Notes under the pieces: generated by a model
The model's database searches: none
Seen by the model: the letters and a program-made list of their open reading frames with translations, nothing else
Told to the model about the DNA's origin: nothing
Shown: piece after piece, positions 52,555-62,400 of the stretch
Layout: each line of letters begins with the position of its first letter
Position numbering within the stretch: position 1 is the first letter of the stretch
Made by a program: the position numbers and the translations under genes
Assembly (NCBI GenBank): GCA_041738935.1
Contig: JBGSOV010000020.1
Coordinates: 1-64,000, forward strand
Source of the DNA: JBGSOV01 sp041738935
GTDB taxonomy: Bacteria > Patescibacteriota > Gracilibacteria > CAIRYL01 > GCA-016699755
Direction: 5' to 3'
Length of the DNA stretch: 64,000 bases

Positions 52555-53109
52555 TTAAAGCTCCATAGAAGATTGAGATTGATTGATGGCGTAAGGATGA
52601 TCTGAGGTAAGTAAATAATCGTCAAGCAATTCGTCTGCCAAAGTTTTTGCAATATTCTGGCGTGCTTCTGCAATCATCTGTAGTCCATTTGGATGAGATT
52701 TAGGCGAATGAGGAATCGAAAACTTTGCTAATACAGATTGAACAAGTCTTTGGGTTTGTTTTTGCCCATCGAGAATAGTAACACCAAGCGAATCAAGCTC
52801 ACAAAAATAAAGGAAACTCAGGTCAGCACTTGTGCGGGCGCTGTCATTGCTTGGGAAAATATAATTGCTCTTTTGCAAAAAGGGATTGAGTATCTTGTCG
52901 ATAATTGCGCGCGAAAACACTTGGCTGAGTCGCGCAATCAAAAAAGTACGATCTTGAGGAAGAGGGACAATCAGCGGCGTGTGATTTTGAAAAGCGAGAC
53001 TGAGGTCAAGCTCGCCATCACCCCATTTTTGAGTAACTTTTGGACTTGCAATCGTTGGCGTGACACAAGGCGCCTTAAATATTGGTTGGCGCGAAAGAAA
53101 TTGAGTCAT
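52555..53109 (-). CDS. Hypothetical protein
   Basis: A 184-residue cytosolic protein with no recognised domain. It contains alternating hydrophobic strands and a helical C-terminal third. It stands alone between two small genes; function unknown. Confidence 0.5.
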   Translation of the reverse strand: MTQFLSRQPIFKAPCVTPTIASPKVTQKWGDGELDLSLAFQNHTPLIVPLPQDRTFLIARLSQVFSRAIIDKILNPFLQKSNYIFPSNDSARTSADLSFLYFCELDSLGVTILDGQKQTQRLVQSVLAKFSIPHSPKSHPNGLQMIAEARQNIAKTLADELLDDYLLTSDHPYAINQSQSSMEL

Positions 53110-53275
53110 AGAAAAATAAAATCAGGAAAATATTGTATACAAAATTATTTTCTCTTGGAAAGAAAAAATGTGCCGCGTCGTTGCGAGCCCCAAACTCAAA
53201 TAAGGAGCAACTTTGTGGGCTGCTCCTTAGAATGACATTTAGTTACAGAATCAGAAATGAGTTTTTTTTCAATTC

Positions 53276-53872
53276 TTAAGCTGCCGCTTCTTGTTTGTCC
53301 AATTGACCTGCATTATCTTCTTGTCCGTCCAATACCGATGAAATCATATCTTCGATTGCTTTTCTTGCTGCTGCTTGTTTTTCTTGTAGTGAGCTTAATT
53401 CATTATCTTCTGTTGAGTTTTTAGCACTTCTTATTGCTTCTGTAGCCGCCATAAAATCTGTAAGATCTGTCCTCATTTCAATAGCAGATATTACACTTTC
53501 TATTTCCTGAAGTTTTGCATTTAGGTCATTTCTTTCTATTGGGCTTAATTCAACCGTTGCGCTTAAATTAACCCTAAGTAATTCTTTGACTTTGTCACGA
53601 GCAACCTTCAATGGCTCAAGAGGATCGAATATTGCATTCATGTCGTCAAGTTGACCAGCTGTAGCTTTCGCTTGCTCTTGTAGTTTTTTTAATTGAGCTT
53701 TTAATTTATCACGATTCTCTTCCAACGAACATTTTGAGGTATCATCTCCCCCCTCTTTAAAAGCCGAAGTATAGTTAATACCAGCATGCTTTAGTCCTAG
53801 GGGCTTCTCACGTTTTTCATTTGTTTTTCCACGCAAACTATCAGTAAAACCCTTAATTTTATTAACAACCAT
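53276..53872 (-). CDS. Hypothetical coiled-coil protein
   Basis: A 198-residue charged, Lys/Glu/Gln/Asp-rich protein with long heptad-like stretches (about 55-90 and 110-190). No signal peptide, so cytosolic. No domain recognised. A promoter with a perfect -35 lies upstream, so it is probably transcribed alone. It is AT-rich compared with gyrA next to it. Confidence 0.55.
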   Translation of the reverse strand: MVVNKIKGFTDSLRGKTNEKREKPLGLKHAGINYTSAFKEGGDDTSKCSLEENRDKLKAQLKKLQEQAKATAGQLDDMNAIFDPLEPLKVARDKVKELLRVNLSATVELSPIERNDLNAKLQEIESVISAIEMRTDLTDFMAATEAIRSAKNSTEDNELSSLQEKQAAARKAIEDMISSVLDGQEDNAGQLDKQEAAA

Positions 53873-53899
53873 AAGTGTTTAAAAAGAAAATGTAGCTAT

Positions 53900-53939
53900 A
53901 TTTTATTCATTATTATTTCATTGTCAAGGACATTGTCAA
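53900..53939 (-). promoter_or_regulatory. Promoter with tandem TTGACAATG
   Basis: Minus-strand TTGACA (53927-53922) and TAAAAT (53905-53900) are 16 bp apart; a second TTGACA lies 12 bp further upstream (53939-53934), the two forming a direct repeat TTGACAATG. It serves the gene starting at 53872. Confidence 0.6.
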
Positions 53940-54046
53940 AAACAGCTACAAAATTTCTGAATATGAAATCATAACCCGAGATTCTGCTTGAATTTTTTGG
54001 AAGCCAGAGGCACAATAAGCAAGAAATTTCTGCTTCTCTTTCTCAG

Positions 54047-56566
54047 ATGAACGAAGACAATCCAAACGATCAGATTCCCCTTTCGCTCTTGCCACAAAAC
54101 CCCACGCGCGAGATCAGCAAAGAAATGCAAGAAAGCTATCTCGACTACGCGATGAGCGTGATCGTTAATCGCGCTTTGCCCGATGTGCGTGATGGTCTCA
54201 AGCCGGTTCATCGCCGTATTTTGTATGCGATGCACAAGTTGGGGCTTCGCAGCAGTTCGCGCTTTCGCAAATCCGCGACGGTTGTGGGTGAAGTACTCGG
54301 TAAATATCATCCGCATGGCGATAGCTCGGTCTATGACGCAATGGTGCGCATGGCGCAAGAATTTTCGATGCGCTATCCGCTCGTCCGCGGACAAGGAAAC
54401 TTCGGTTCGATCGATGGTGACAACGCTGCTGCCATGCGTTATACCGAAGCGAAGATGGAGAAGATCGCTGACGAACTCGTTACCGATATCGAAAAAGAAA
54501 CGGTCGACTTTCGTGATAATTATGATGGCTCGCTCAAAGAACCAACCGTTTTTCCGAGCAAAACCCCTAATCTACTGCTCAATGGCACGACCGGTATTGC
54601 CGTCGGCATGGCGACCAATATTCCGCCGCATAATCTCACCGAAATCATCAACGGAACTTTGCATCTGTCACAAAATCCGGAAGCAACGGTTGACGATCTG
54701 ATGGAGTTTATCAAAGGTCCAGATTTTCCGACAGCGGGAATCATTTATGACAAGAGCATTATCCGCCAGGCATACGCCACTGGACGCGGCAGTATTGTGA
54801 TGCGTGCCAAAGCCGAGATTACCGAAGACAAAAGCGGCAAACCACGGATTATTGTGAGTGAGATTCCGTATATGGTGAACAAGTCCAATCTCGTCTCGAA
54901 AATGGCGGATCTCGTGCGCGACAAGGTGATTGTCGGCATCACCGATATCCGTGACGAAAGTAATCGCCTTGGCATCCGCGTCGTGATCGAACTGCGCAAA
55001 GACAGCTTTCCAAACAAGATCCTGAATCAACTCTTCAAATACACCCAATTACAAGAATCATTCGGCTGCAATTTTATCGCGCTTGTTGATGGCATTCAGC
55101 CGCGTTTGCTGGACTTGAAGAGTATTCTGGAAGAATTTTTGAAACACCGCCAAGATGTGATTCGCCGCCGTACCGAGTACGAACTAAAGATTGCCAAGGC
55201 GCGCGCGCATATTTTGGAAGGACTTACAAAAGCACTCGATCATATTGATGCTATCATTACGCTTATTCGTGGGAGCTCGACAAAAGAAGAAGCAAAGATC
55301 AACTTGATGAAAGAATATGGGTTTAGCGAACTCCAAACCGATGCGATTCTTGCCATGCGACTACAAACGCTCGCCGGACTTGAGCGCAAAAAGATCGAAG
55401 ACGAGCTGCAAGAAAAACTTGCTTTCATCGCGGAATGCGAAGCGATTCTTGCCGATCCCGAAAGAATCCGCGCCATTTACGAGGCAGAGTTGATCGAAAT
55501 CCGTGATAAATATGGTGACGAGCGCCGCACACAGATTGTTGCGACTGGCATTGGCAAAATGGCGGCGATTGATACCATTCCTAATGAAGAAGTAATTGTT
55601 ACACTCACGCAGACAAATTATATCAAACGCTTTTCGGCGTCCAGCTTTCGCGCACAAGCACGCGGTGGCAAAGGAATCAAGGGCGGCAACGCTAAAGCCG
55701 AGGATGAAATGAAGATTGTCCTCTATACCAAAAATCATAATCAGCTCCTCTATTTTACAAGCGCTGGACGCGTGTTTCAACTTCCTGCCTACGAAATCCC
55801 CGAAAGCAGTCGCACCGCCAAAGGACAAGCGATTGTTAATTTTTTGCAACTGCAAGAAGGCGAACAAATCACCGCGATTTTGGACGCGAGCGAACAAGCC
55901 GGCACACATCTTTTCTTTTGTACACGCAATGGCGTGGTGAAAAAAACCGCTTGGGAAGCGTTTCAAAATATCCGTCGTAGTGGAATTATTGCTGTTGGGC
56001 TGCGCGATGACGATAGTCTCAACTGGGTGCGGATGTGCTCAGAAAATAGTGAAGTAATGATTGTCACGAAGAATGGCATGAGCGTGCGTTTTGCCGAAGA
56101 TGATATTCGCGCAATGGGACGCAGCGCGGCTGGTGTTCGTGGTATTCGCCTCAAAAAAGACGACATAGTGGTAGAAATGGACGTCGTGCACAAACCAGAC
56201 GAATCGTCGCTGCTGGTCGTGATGGAAAACGGACTTGGCAAAATGACAACCGTCACCGACTTCCGCCTGCAATCGCGCGGCGGATCAGGAGTCAAATGCG
56301 CAAATGTCACACCGCGTACAGGAAAAGTAATTGGCGCCAAGATTCTTGAAAATGATTTTGACGGCGATTTGATTCTTGTTGCAACTTCTGGTCAAACCAT
56401 CCGTATGGCGGCAAGTGAGATTCCATCCCGCGGTCGCGCTACGCAAGGCGTAATCCTGATGCGTATGAGTGGTAATGATATGGTTTCGAGCGTTTCCAAG
56501 ATCGCCACTGGCGAACTGAAAAAGATGGAAGCCGAAGCAATCGACAATCCTCAGTTGGGCGTTTAA
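54047..56566 (+). CDS. gyrA: DNA gyrase subunit A
   Basis: An 839-residue topoisomerase subunit that, with GyrB, introduces negative supercoils. The start region LDYAMSVIVNRALPDVRDGLKPVHRR and the catalytic Tyr132 (AMRYTEAKM) are present; the quinolone-region residues Ser93 and Asp97 (HPHGDSSVYD) have the usual sensitive identities. A GyrA-box-like QARGGKG at 537-543 precedes the C-terminal beta-pinwheel, supporting GyrA over ParC. Full length. No gyrB is in the window. It is convergent with aroE. Confidence 0.95.
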   Translation: MNEDNPNDQIPLSLLPQNPTREISKEMQESYLDYAMSVIVNRALPDVRDGLKPVHRRILYAMHKLGLRSSSRFRKSATVVGEVLGKYHPHGDSSVYDAMVRMAQEFSMRYPLVRGQGNFGSIDGDNAAAMRYTEAKMEKIADELVTDIEKETVDFRDNYDGSLKEPTVFPSKTPNLLLNGTTGIAVGMATNIPPHNLTEIINGTLHLSQNPEATVDDLMEFIKGPDFPTAGIIYDKSIIRQAYATGRGSIVMRAKAEITEDKSGKPRIIVSEIPYMVNKSNLVSKMADLVRDKVIVGITDIRDESNRLGIRVVIELRKDSFPNKILNQLFKYTQLQESFGCNFIALVDGIQPRLLDLKSILEEFLKHRQDVIRRRTEYELKIAKARAHILEGLTKALDHIDAIITLIRGSSTKEEAKINLMKEYGFSELQTDAILAMRLQTLAGLERKKIEDELQEKLAFIAECEAILADPERIRAIYEAELIEIRDKYGDERRTQIVATGIGKMAAIDTIPNEEVIVTLTQTNYIKRFSASSFRAQARGGKGIKGGNAKAEDEMKIVLYTKNHNQLLYFTSAGRVFQLPAYEIPESSRTAKGQAIVNFLQLQEGEQITAILDASEQAGTHLFFCTRNGVVKKTAWEAFQNIRRSGIIAVGLRDDDSLNWVRMCSENSEVMIVTKNGMSVRFAEDDIRAMGRSAAGVRGIRLKKDDIVVEMDVVHKPDESSLLVVMENGLGKMTTVTDFRLQSRGGSGVKCANVTPRTGKVIGAKILENDFDGDLILVATSGQTIRMAASEIPSRGRATQGVILMRMSGNDMVSSVSKIATGELKKMEAEAIDNPQLGV

Positions 56567-56584
56567 CGGCAACGAAAGATAATT

Positions 56585-57457
56585 TTAAGAATATTCTTTT
56601 TCTTTTGCTACCAGCTCTCTATCGAGCGCCTTTCGCATAACTGCTGTCGGAGCATTTTTTCCTGTCCAGATTTCAAACTGGCGAACGCCTTGGTAGAGGA
56701 GCATGGTTTCGCCAGTAACAATTTTTGCGCCCGCCGCTTTGGCATCGGCGAGAAATCTGGTGACGAGCGGATCAAAAACAGCATCGAATGCCAGGCCGGA
56801 AAAGCCTTGCCAAAACGTTTTCGAAGTCGGGCTTTCCAAACTTTTTAGTCCGACTGAGGTAGAGTTTACTACGAGATCAAAATCAGCTGCGCGAGCTTTT
56901 TCCAATTCGAGAACCTTGGCACCAAACTCGTTTGCCAACTGCCGCGCTTTAATAGTGGTTCGATTCGCAATTGTCACTTTGATTCCCTGTTGGCGCAAGA
57001 TAAAGACGATTGCGCGCGCTGCTCCACCGGCGCCAACGACGAGCGCATCTTTGGGATGAGAAAAATCGGTACTCGAAATAATCGCCTCCCAAAAACCGGG
57101 GGCATCCGTGTTGTCACCACAAAGTTTTTTATCGTTCCAAAATACTGTATTAACCGCGCCGATTGTCTGGGCAGTCGGCGTGACTTCATCCAAAAGAGGA
57201 ATAATGGTTTCTTTGTGCGGAAGTGAAACAGCGAGTCCACTGATCGGCTGCTCGCGAACGACACGTACAAAATCCTCCAAAGCATTTGGCAGAATATCAA
57301 AACGCTCAAAAGTCGCATTAATATCGCTTTCCCGAAACGCTGCCAATTGCATCGGCGGTGACAGCGAATGCGCGACCGGATGGGCGACAATTCCATAGCA
57401 CCAAGCGCCTTGCCATTCTTCGATCAATCCGCCGGCTTCGAGTTGCCAAAGGGACAT
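56585..57457 (-). CDS. aroE: Shikimate dehydrogenase
   Basis: A 290-residue NADPH enzyme reducing 3-dehydroshikimate to shikimate in aromatic synthesis. HPVAHSLSPPMQ, the catalytic-lysine SLPHKETIIPL, GDNTDAPGF and the NADP-binding GGAGGAARAI motif are clear. The length is normal. A tyrA-like and a shikimate-kinase-like gene elsewhere in the window suggest that part of the pathway is present, but other steps are not seen here. Confidence 0.92.
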   Translation of the reverse strand: MSLWQLEAGGLIEEWQGAWCYGIVAHPVAHSLSPPMQLAAFRESDINATFERFDILPNALEDFVRVVREQPISGLAVSLPHKETIIPLLDEVTPTAQTIGAVNTVFWNDKKLCGDNTDAPGFWEAIISSTDFSHPKDALVVGAGGAARAIVFILRQQGIKVTIANRTTIKARQLANEFGAKVLELEKARAADFDLVVNSTSVGLKSLESPTSKTFWQGFSGLAFDAVFDPLVTRFLADAKAAGAKIVTGETMLLYQGVRQFEIWTGKNAPTAVMRKALDRELVAKEKEYS

Positions 57458-57506
57458 AAGCGTTTACAGAAAAAAAATGCCGCTCTCCAGTGTCTTTTTT
57501 CATTTG

Positions 57507-57537
57507 AACCCCCTCAGTCCCCCTTGTCAGGGGGAAG
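57507..57537. repeat. C-rich palindromic intergenic repeat, copy 3
   Basis: AACCCCCTCAG, then TCCCCCT (57518-57524), TGTC loop and AGGGGGA (57529-57535), between rny and aroE. All three copies have the same orientation relative to the given strand. Confidence 0.65.
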
Positions 57538-57594
57538 GAATCACACGATGATTGTTTTCTTCTTGCTTCTTGCATCCTAAATCTTGAATCCGAC

Positions 57595-59169
57595 TTAGTG
57601 CGCAATTGCTTCGGCGCGCATTTCGCGGAAGACCACAACCTTAATTTCGCCCGGATATGTGAGCTCTTCTTGCAAGCGATTGGCGATATCGTCCGCCATT
57701 TTTTTCGCCTCCAAATCGTTAACATCTTCGGGATTAACAAAGACCCACATGTCACGACCAGCGCTCATCATGTAGCATTTTTGTACGCCTTTAAATTCTT
57801 TCACAAGTTCTTCTTGCTGCTTGAGACGCTTGATATACATCTCAGTCGCATCTCGGCGAGCACCTGGGCGACTTGCCGAAATCGCATCTGCCGCTTGTAC
57901 AAGATAGGCTTCGACACAGAGTTTTTCGATGTCTTCGTGATGGGCTTCCATTGCATTAATCACCATTGGATCAAGACCAAATTTGCGTCCGATTTCGCCA
58001 GAGATAATGGCATGTTTGCCACCCACTTCGTGGCTGACCGATTTACCCAAGTCGTGAAAAAGTCCTGCCATTTTGGCGCGCATAGGATCAGCGCCGATTT
58101 GATTGGCGAGTTCTTCGCACAAAAAGCCAACTTCGATTGAATGCTGCAAAACGTTTTGACCGTGACTTGTGCGAAAGCGGAGGCGTCCCAAAATCTTCAC
58201 AATCTCTGGCGCAACACCAGTGATTCCCATTTCGTCGAGGGCTTTTTCGCCGAAGTCTTTGATCATTTTGTCGACTTCTTCTGTGCTCTTGGTAACAACT
58301 TCTTCAATACGAGCGGGGTGAATACGTCCGTCTTCGAGGAGTTTTTCCATCGATTTTTTGGCAATGAAACGGCGGAGCAAATCATAGCCAGTAATAATAA
58401 TGACTCCTGGTGTGTCATCGACAATTACGTCTACACCCGTCAAACGTTCAAAAGCATTGATGTTGCGTCCTTCGCGTCCGATGATGCGTCCTTTCATGTC
58501 ATCGCTTTCAAGTTGAACTGTGGTTTGTGTCGCTTCGCTTGTGACTTCGGAAGCAAATTTTTGAATTGCCTGAGCGATAATATCGCGTGCTTTTTCGTCG
58601 ACGGTTTCTTTGATGCGCAAATCAGCGCGCTTCAAGCGGGCGAGCATTTCTTTTTCTTTTTTCTTTTCGACGATTTCGTACAAACGCGTTTCTGCTTCTT
58701 CTTGATTCAATTTTGCAATCTGTTCGAGCTTGATTGCTTCTTCGTCAATCTTGGTTTGCAGTTCTGCTTTCTTTTCAATCAAAATGGTTTCTTTATCGAT
58801 CAGTCCTTGGCGCTGATTTTCAATTTCTTTCACTTTTCCATCGAGATCTAACTCGCGCTGCTCGAGACGTGCAGCTTGTTTTTCGACTTCTTGAAGCATG
58901 CGATTGGCTTTCTCTTTGGCATCGGCAATGACATCTTTCGAATTGGATTCGGCAGTGAGCTCGACCTCGCGGGCTTTTTTCTCAGCAATATGAACTTGAG
59001 TCTCGGCATCACGAATTTTTTTGACGTTTTCGGCGTCAAATTCGAGTTGTTTTTTGCGCAAATCTTCACGCTTAAAAAAGTAGCCAGCAGCGAGACCAAG
59101 CATCAGTGCAGAGGCACCGAATAAGAGCAAATGTACGAGAGTAAAAACGGATTCTGAATCGGGGGACAT
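57595..59169 (-). CDS. rny: Ribonuclease Y
   Basis: A 524-residue membrane-anchored endoribonuclease that starts mRNA decay. One N-terminal membrane segment (about 10-30), a long coiled coil (about 35-205), a KH RNA-binding domain (GREGRNINAFERLTG) and an HD domain with the metal-binding pair His372-Asp373 (HDLGKSV) are in the standard order. Full length. It lies upstream of aroE on the minus strand. Confidence 0.95.
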   Translation of the reverse strand: MSPDSESVFTLVHLLLFGASALMLGLAAGYFFKREDLRKKQLEFDAENVKKIRDAETQVHIAEKKAREVELTAESNSKDVIADAKEKANRMLQEVEKQAARLEQRELDLDGKVKEIENQRQGLIDKETILIEKKAELQTKIDEEAIKLEQIAKLNQEEAETRLYEIVEKKKEKEMLARLKRADLRIKETVDEKARDIIAQAIQKFASEVTSEATQTTVQLESDDMKGRIIGREGRNINAFERLTGVDVIVDDTPGVIIITGYDLLRRFIAKKSMEKLLEDGRIHPARIEEVVTKSTEEVDKMIKDFGEKALDEMGITGVAPEIVKILGRLRFRTSHGQNVLQHSIEVGFLCEELANQIGADPMRAKMAGLFHDLGKSVSHEVGGKHAIISGEIGRKFGLDPMVINAMEAHHEDIEKLCVEAYLVQAADAISASRPGARRDATEMYIKRLKQQEELVKEFKGVQKCYMMSAGRDMWVFVNPEDVNDLEAKKMADDIANRLQEELTYPGEIKVVVFREMRAEAIAH

Positions 59170-59262
59170 AAGGGGAGGGAGACAGGAAAAACTGCTCCCA
59201 GTACGAAAATCAAATCGGCTGTAGAAGGATTGTTCGTGAACGAGCGCCTTGCGATTGTGCTG

Positions 59263-59290
59263 ATTGTAGAGGCATTTGCGAGAAAGTCAG
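59263..59290 (-). promoter_or_regulatory. Possible rny promoter
   Basis: Minus-strand CTGACT (59290-59285) and TACAAT (59268-59263) are 16 bp apart, about 94 bp before the rny ATG. The rest of 59170-59428 shows no gene. Confidence 0.35.
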
Positions 59291-59428
59291 GGATGAAATA
59301 AAACAAATATCTTCTCCTTTTTTGTACTGGGTAACAAGTGGAATAACTTCCGAAAAACAGTATCCCAGTTTTCTGTAAAAATCGCAATCAGAAAATTTTG
59401 TCATTTTACTTTTTATTCCGCATTTTTT

Positions 59429-62400
59429 TTATTTTAGACCAAGAATTCCATGATCCTCTTTTGGATAACCTTCAATATAAGTACTTAAATCCCCTGTAGT
59501 GCTGTATGTATAGGTGTTGAGGTAGTCGTCCGGCTTTTGACTAGGATGATCTTTTTGATATTCACCTACCGCAGCGTCAAGAATCTCATCTAACTTATTT
59601 GGATTCTTTATCATGATTTCGTTTGCAATGGCACCAATTTTTTTTCCAAAATCGACAGAACCCTCAGGAAGAAGGCTTGGATCGGTAAAGCCATGGGCAG
59701 CTGTTAGGTGTGCTCGAACTTTCTGGATCGTTTCTGGTGTGATTACTCTCTCGCCTTCGTCAATAATTCTAAAAAGTTCCGGGTCAAGCACTTTAATAAT
59801 ATCATTGTTCGACTTCATAAACTCATTGGTCGTCTTGGGTTTGGCACAATAGATTGCTTTTTCTCGCGGTTCGGCCCGTCTTTCAGTCGCGCTCCCTTCG
59901 TATGTATCACGGATTGAAGTATTTCCGTATTCTTTTGGATGGCTAAAACGACCATTATAGATTGCCCCGAAGGCAAATGTATATTCGATGTGAGCTGCGA
60001 CTTGTTCTCTGAGCAATTCTCTATTTTGAATATGACCCGCTTTGGATTCACGCGCCATGGTAGTTATACGAAATAATTGACCAGCAATCACATTTGGAAT
60101 ACCGGTAATCGGCAGACGCCCATTGGTACCCACATTGGTGGCGAGCAACATTTGTGCGATACCAGCATTTCCTACTGAACCGGCAACAAAAGCCCAGTCA
60201 TGGTCGAGTTTAGTATCTGAACATGATTTGCGCATCCGTTCTTGCACCTGCATATTACCAATGACCTCGGTTTGAAACCAGTCCTTAAAATTTGCTGGCA
60301 TGTCACCATCTTCCTTAGGTTTAAACATATTGCCGATTTGTCGAAGTTGATCAGCAGTCGGCTTGACACTCAAAAACCAGTTGGTCATGGGATATTGGTT
60401 TTGGTATTTTGTATCAAACTGCGTGACTCGTTCCATATTGAGCAGACCCAAATTGACCCCCTGCAATATAAACCAGAACACCTTGATCGGATTACTCTTG
60501 TTTAAGTTAATCGCCGCATCGATATACATTTCAAAACGATGCGGTGAGACTTTCTTTTGTCCGCCTCGCTTGTCAATAATCATTTGGGTAATGATATCAT
60601 CCATGTGATCCATATTTTGCGAAGATTCTTCTTTATACTCCTGTTTAGTGCTTTCGAAAGAGCTAGCGTTTTTGCGGTCGATATCGCGGAAAAAGTCATT
60701 ATCATAAAGGATTCCGCACGCTCGCTGGAATTTGGAACGGAGAAACTCGCCATTGTCCGCATCCGACTCAAAGAAACGAATGTGATTCTGGTAACGCTCG
60801 AATGCTCGCCACAGTCGACGATCATTCCAGTCGATCGCACCTCGTTCGGAGAGGAGATAAAGACACGCTTTTAATTCATCTGTATTGGCGCTGCTGTCAA
60901 CACGCTCCATAATCTGCCAGCTATCTTTGTTACTGAGTTGTTCTTTATAACTATTAACCGCGTCGGTCTCGCTTTTTTCGCGGACATTGTCAAATTCGTT
61001 GCCAAGTGGAGGGATAAGATTTTCGAACAGTGCTTTTCCCACTAATCCAGCTCGTCGTTTAGAATTGCGCTCGTGGCGGCGTTCGATAAATTCTTTGGTA
61101 GTCGAAAAGAGCGTTTTAAAATCTCCCAGTGCCAAAAAAGTAGTATTGTCCCACAAATCAGTAAGAGGATTGACTTCTTCCGAATGATTAAAAGCTATGT
61201 GGGCAAGCACCTTATCGATTTCTTTTTCTGCTTCTTTCAGCATTGCCATCATTTGCGTAAAGGCATCGTCCCTATTCTCCTTTGGAATACTATCGAATCT
61301 TGAAAGGGTATCGGATACAACCCCTATTGTTCCTTCTGCATTACTAATAAGTTGCTCTCGAAAATCATCTGGCATAGCTTTAAACTTCCTTATTGTCTGG
61401 AGCTTTTTCAAAATACGGCGGCGGCGTTGATTATACTGAAATCGAAATGTTTTTGGCGTTGCTTCTGATAGTTCATCATCTACAAGCGCGTCTTCGTCTA
61501 TTGTCATGTAGGCGAGTCTCTCGCCTGCATTCCACCAACCTGCACGCACGCTGTTGTCAGCAAAATGCTGTGCTGCCTGTACGAGATTTGAAGTCAGGAA
61601 TTGATTAAGCAGAGTTTGATTTTGTGATTTGAAAGCTGCCAATTCGTTCGCCTCACCCTGATCATTGGGGTCAATCAGCGAATCAGAAAAAACATACGCA
61701 AGAAACTCCTTTTTGCGATCTCTATGCGGCAAACGCTTGTTCCCATTCATTCGGCGATAACGCTCGAGAAATTTATTGTAAAATTCTTGAAAACCAGGCT
61801 GGTTTTTGAGCTCTTCATAGAGTGCCTCGGACGGACGATATTTCGAAGCTTGGTCGATGGCATGCAAGCCTTCGTGACGCAAGACTTTGGCGAGAAACTC
61901 CTGATTTCCTTCCCAGACTGAACGCTTTACCCGAATAACAAAGCCAGTCTCGGTGACCTCAAAATGTGCATTTTCGTTATTTGGTAAGTGATCGACGATT
62001 TCCAGAATCGGCTTGTGATCAAGCCCCCTAAGATTTTGTAAATACTCCTTATCAACATCTCGATGAGAACTTACCCACTCCGCGAATGTTCCCAATTGCG
62101 AAAGTTGCTCTTTCACCTCTGTTTTCTCCTGATCGGTTTTCTGCGTGAGTTGTTTTTGAAAAACTGCCTGATTGATCTCTTCATAAGCGCCAGCTTCTTT
62201 GAGCTCTGATGCGCTTTTTCGCCATTCACTTGCTTTGACGCGCACTTTGCCTTCCGCAGTCGCTTGAACATTTGTTTTCGAATTATTCCATTCGGCATCT
62301 TCTACGACTTCGATAACGCCTTTCTTCGCAAGAGATTGTTTTCGCTCTTCGGTAAGTCCAATCCTTTCTGCACCATAGGCAGAACCATATTTTTCAACTT

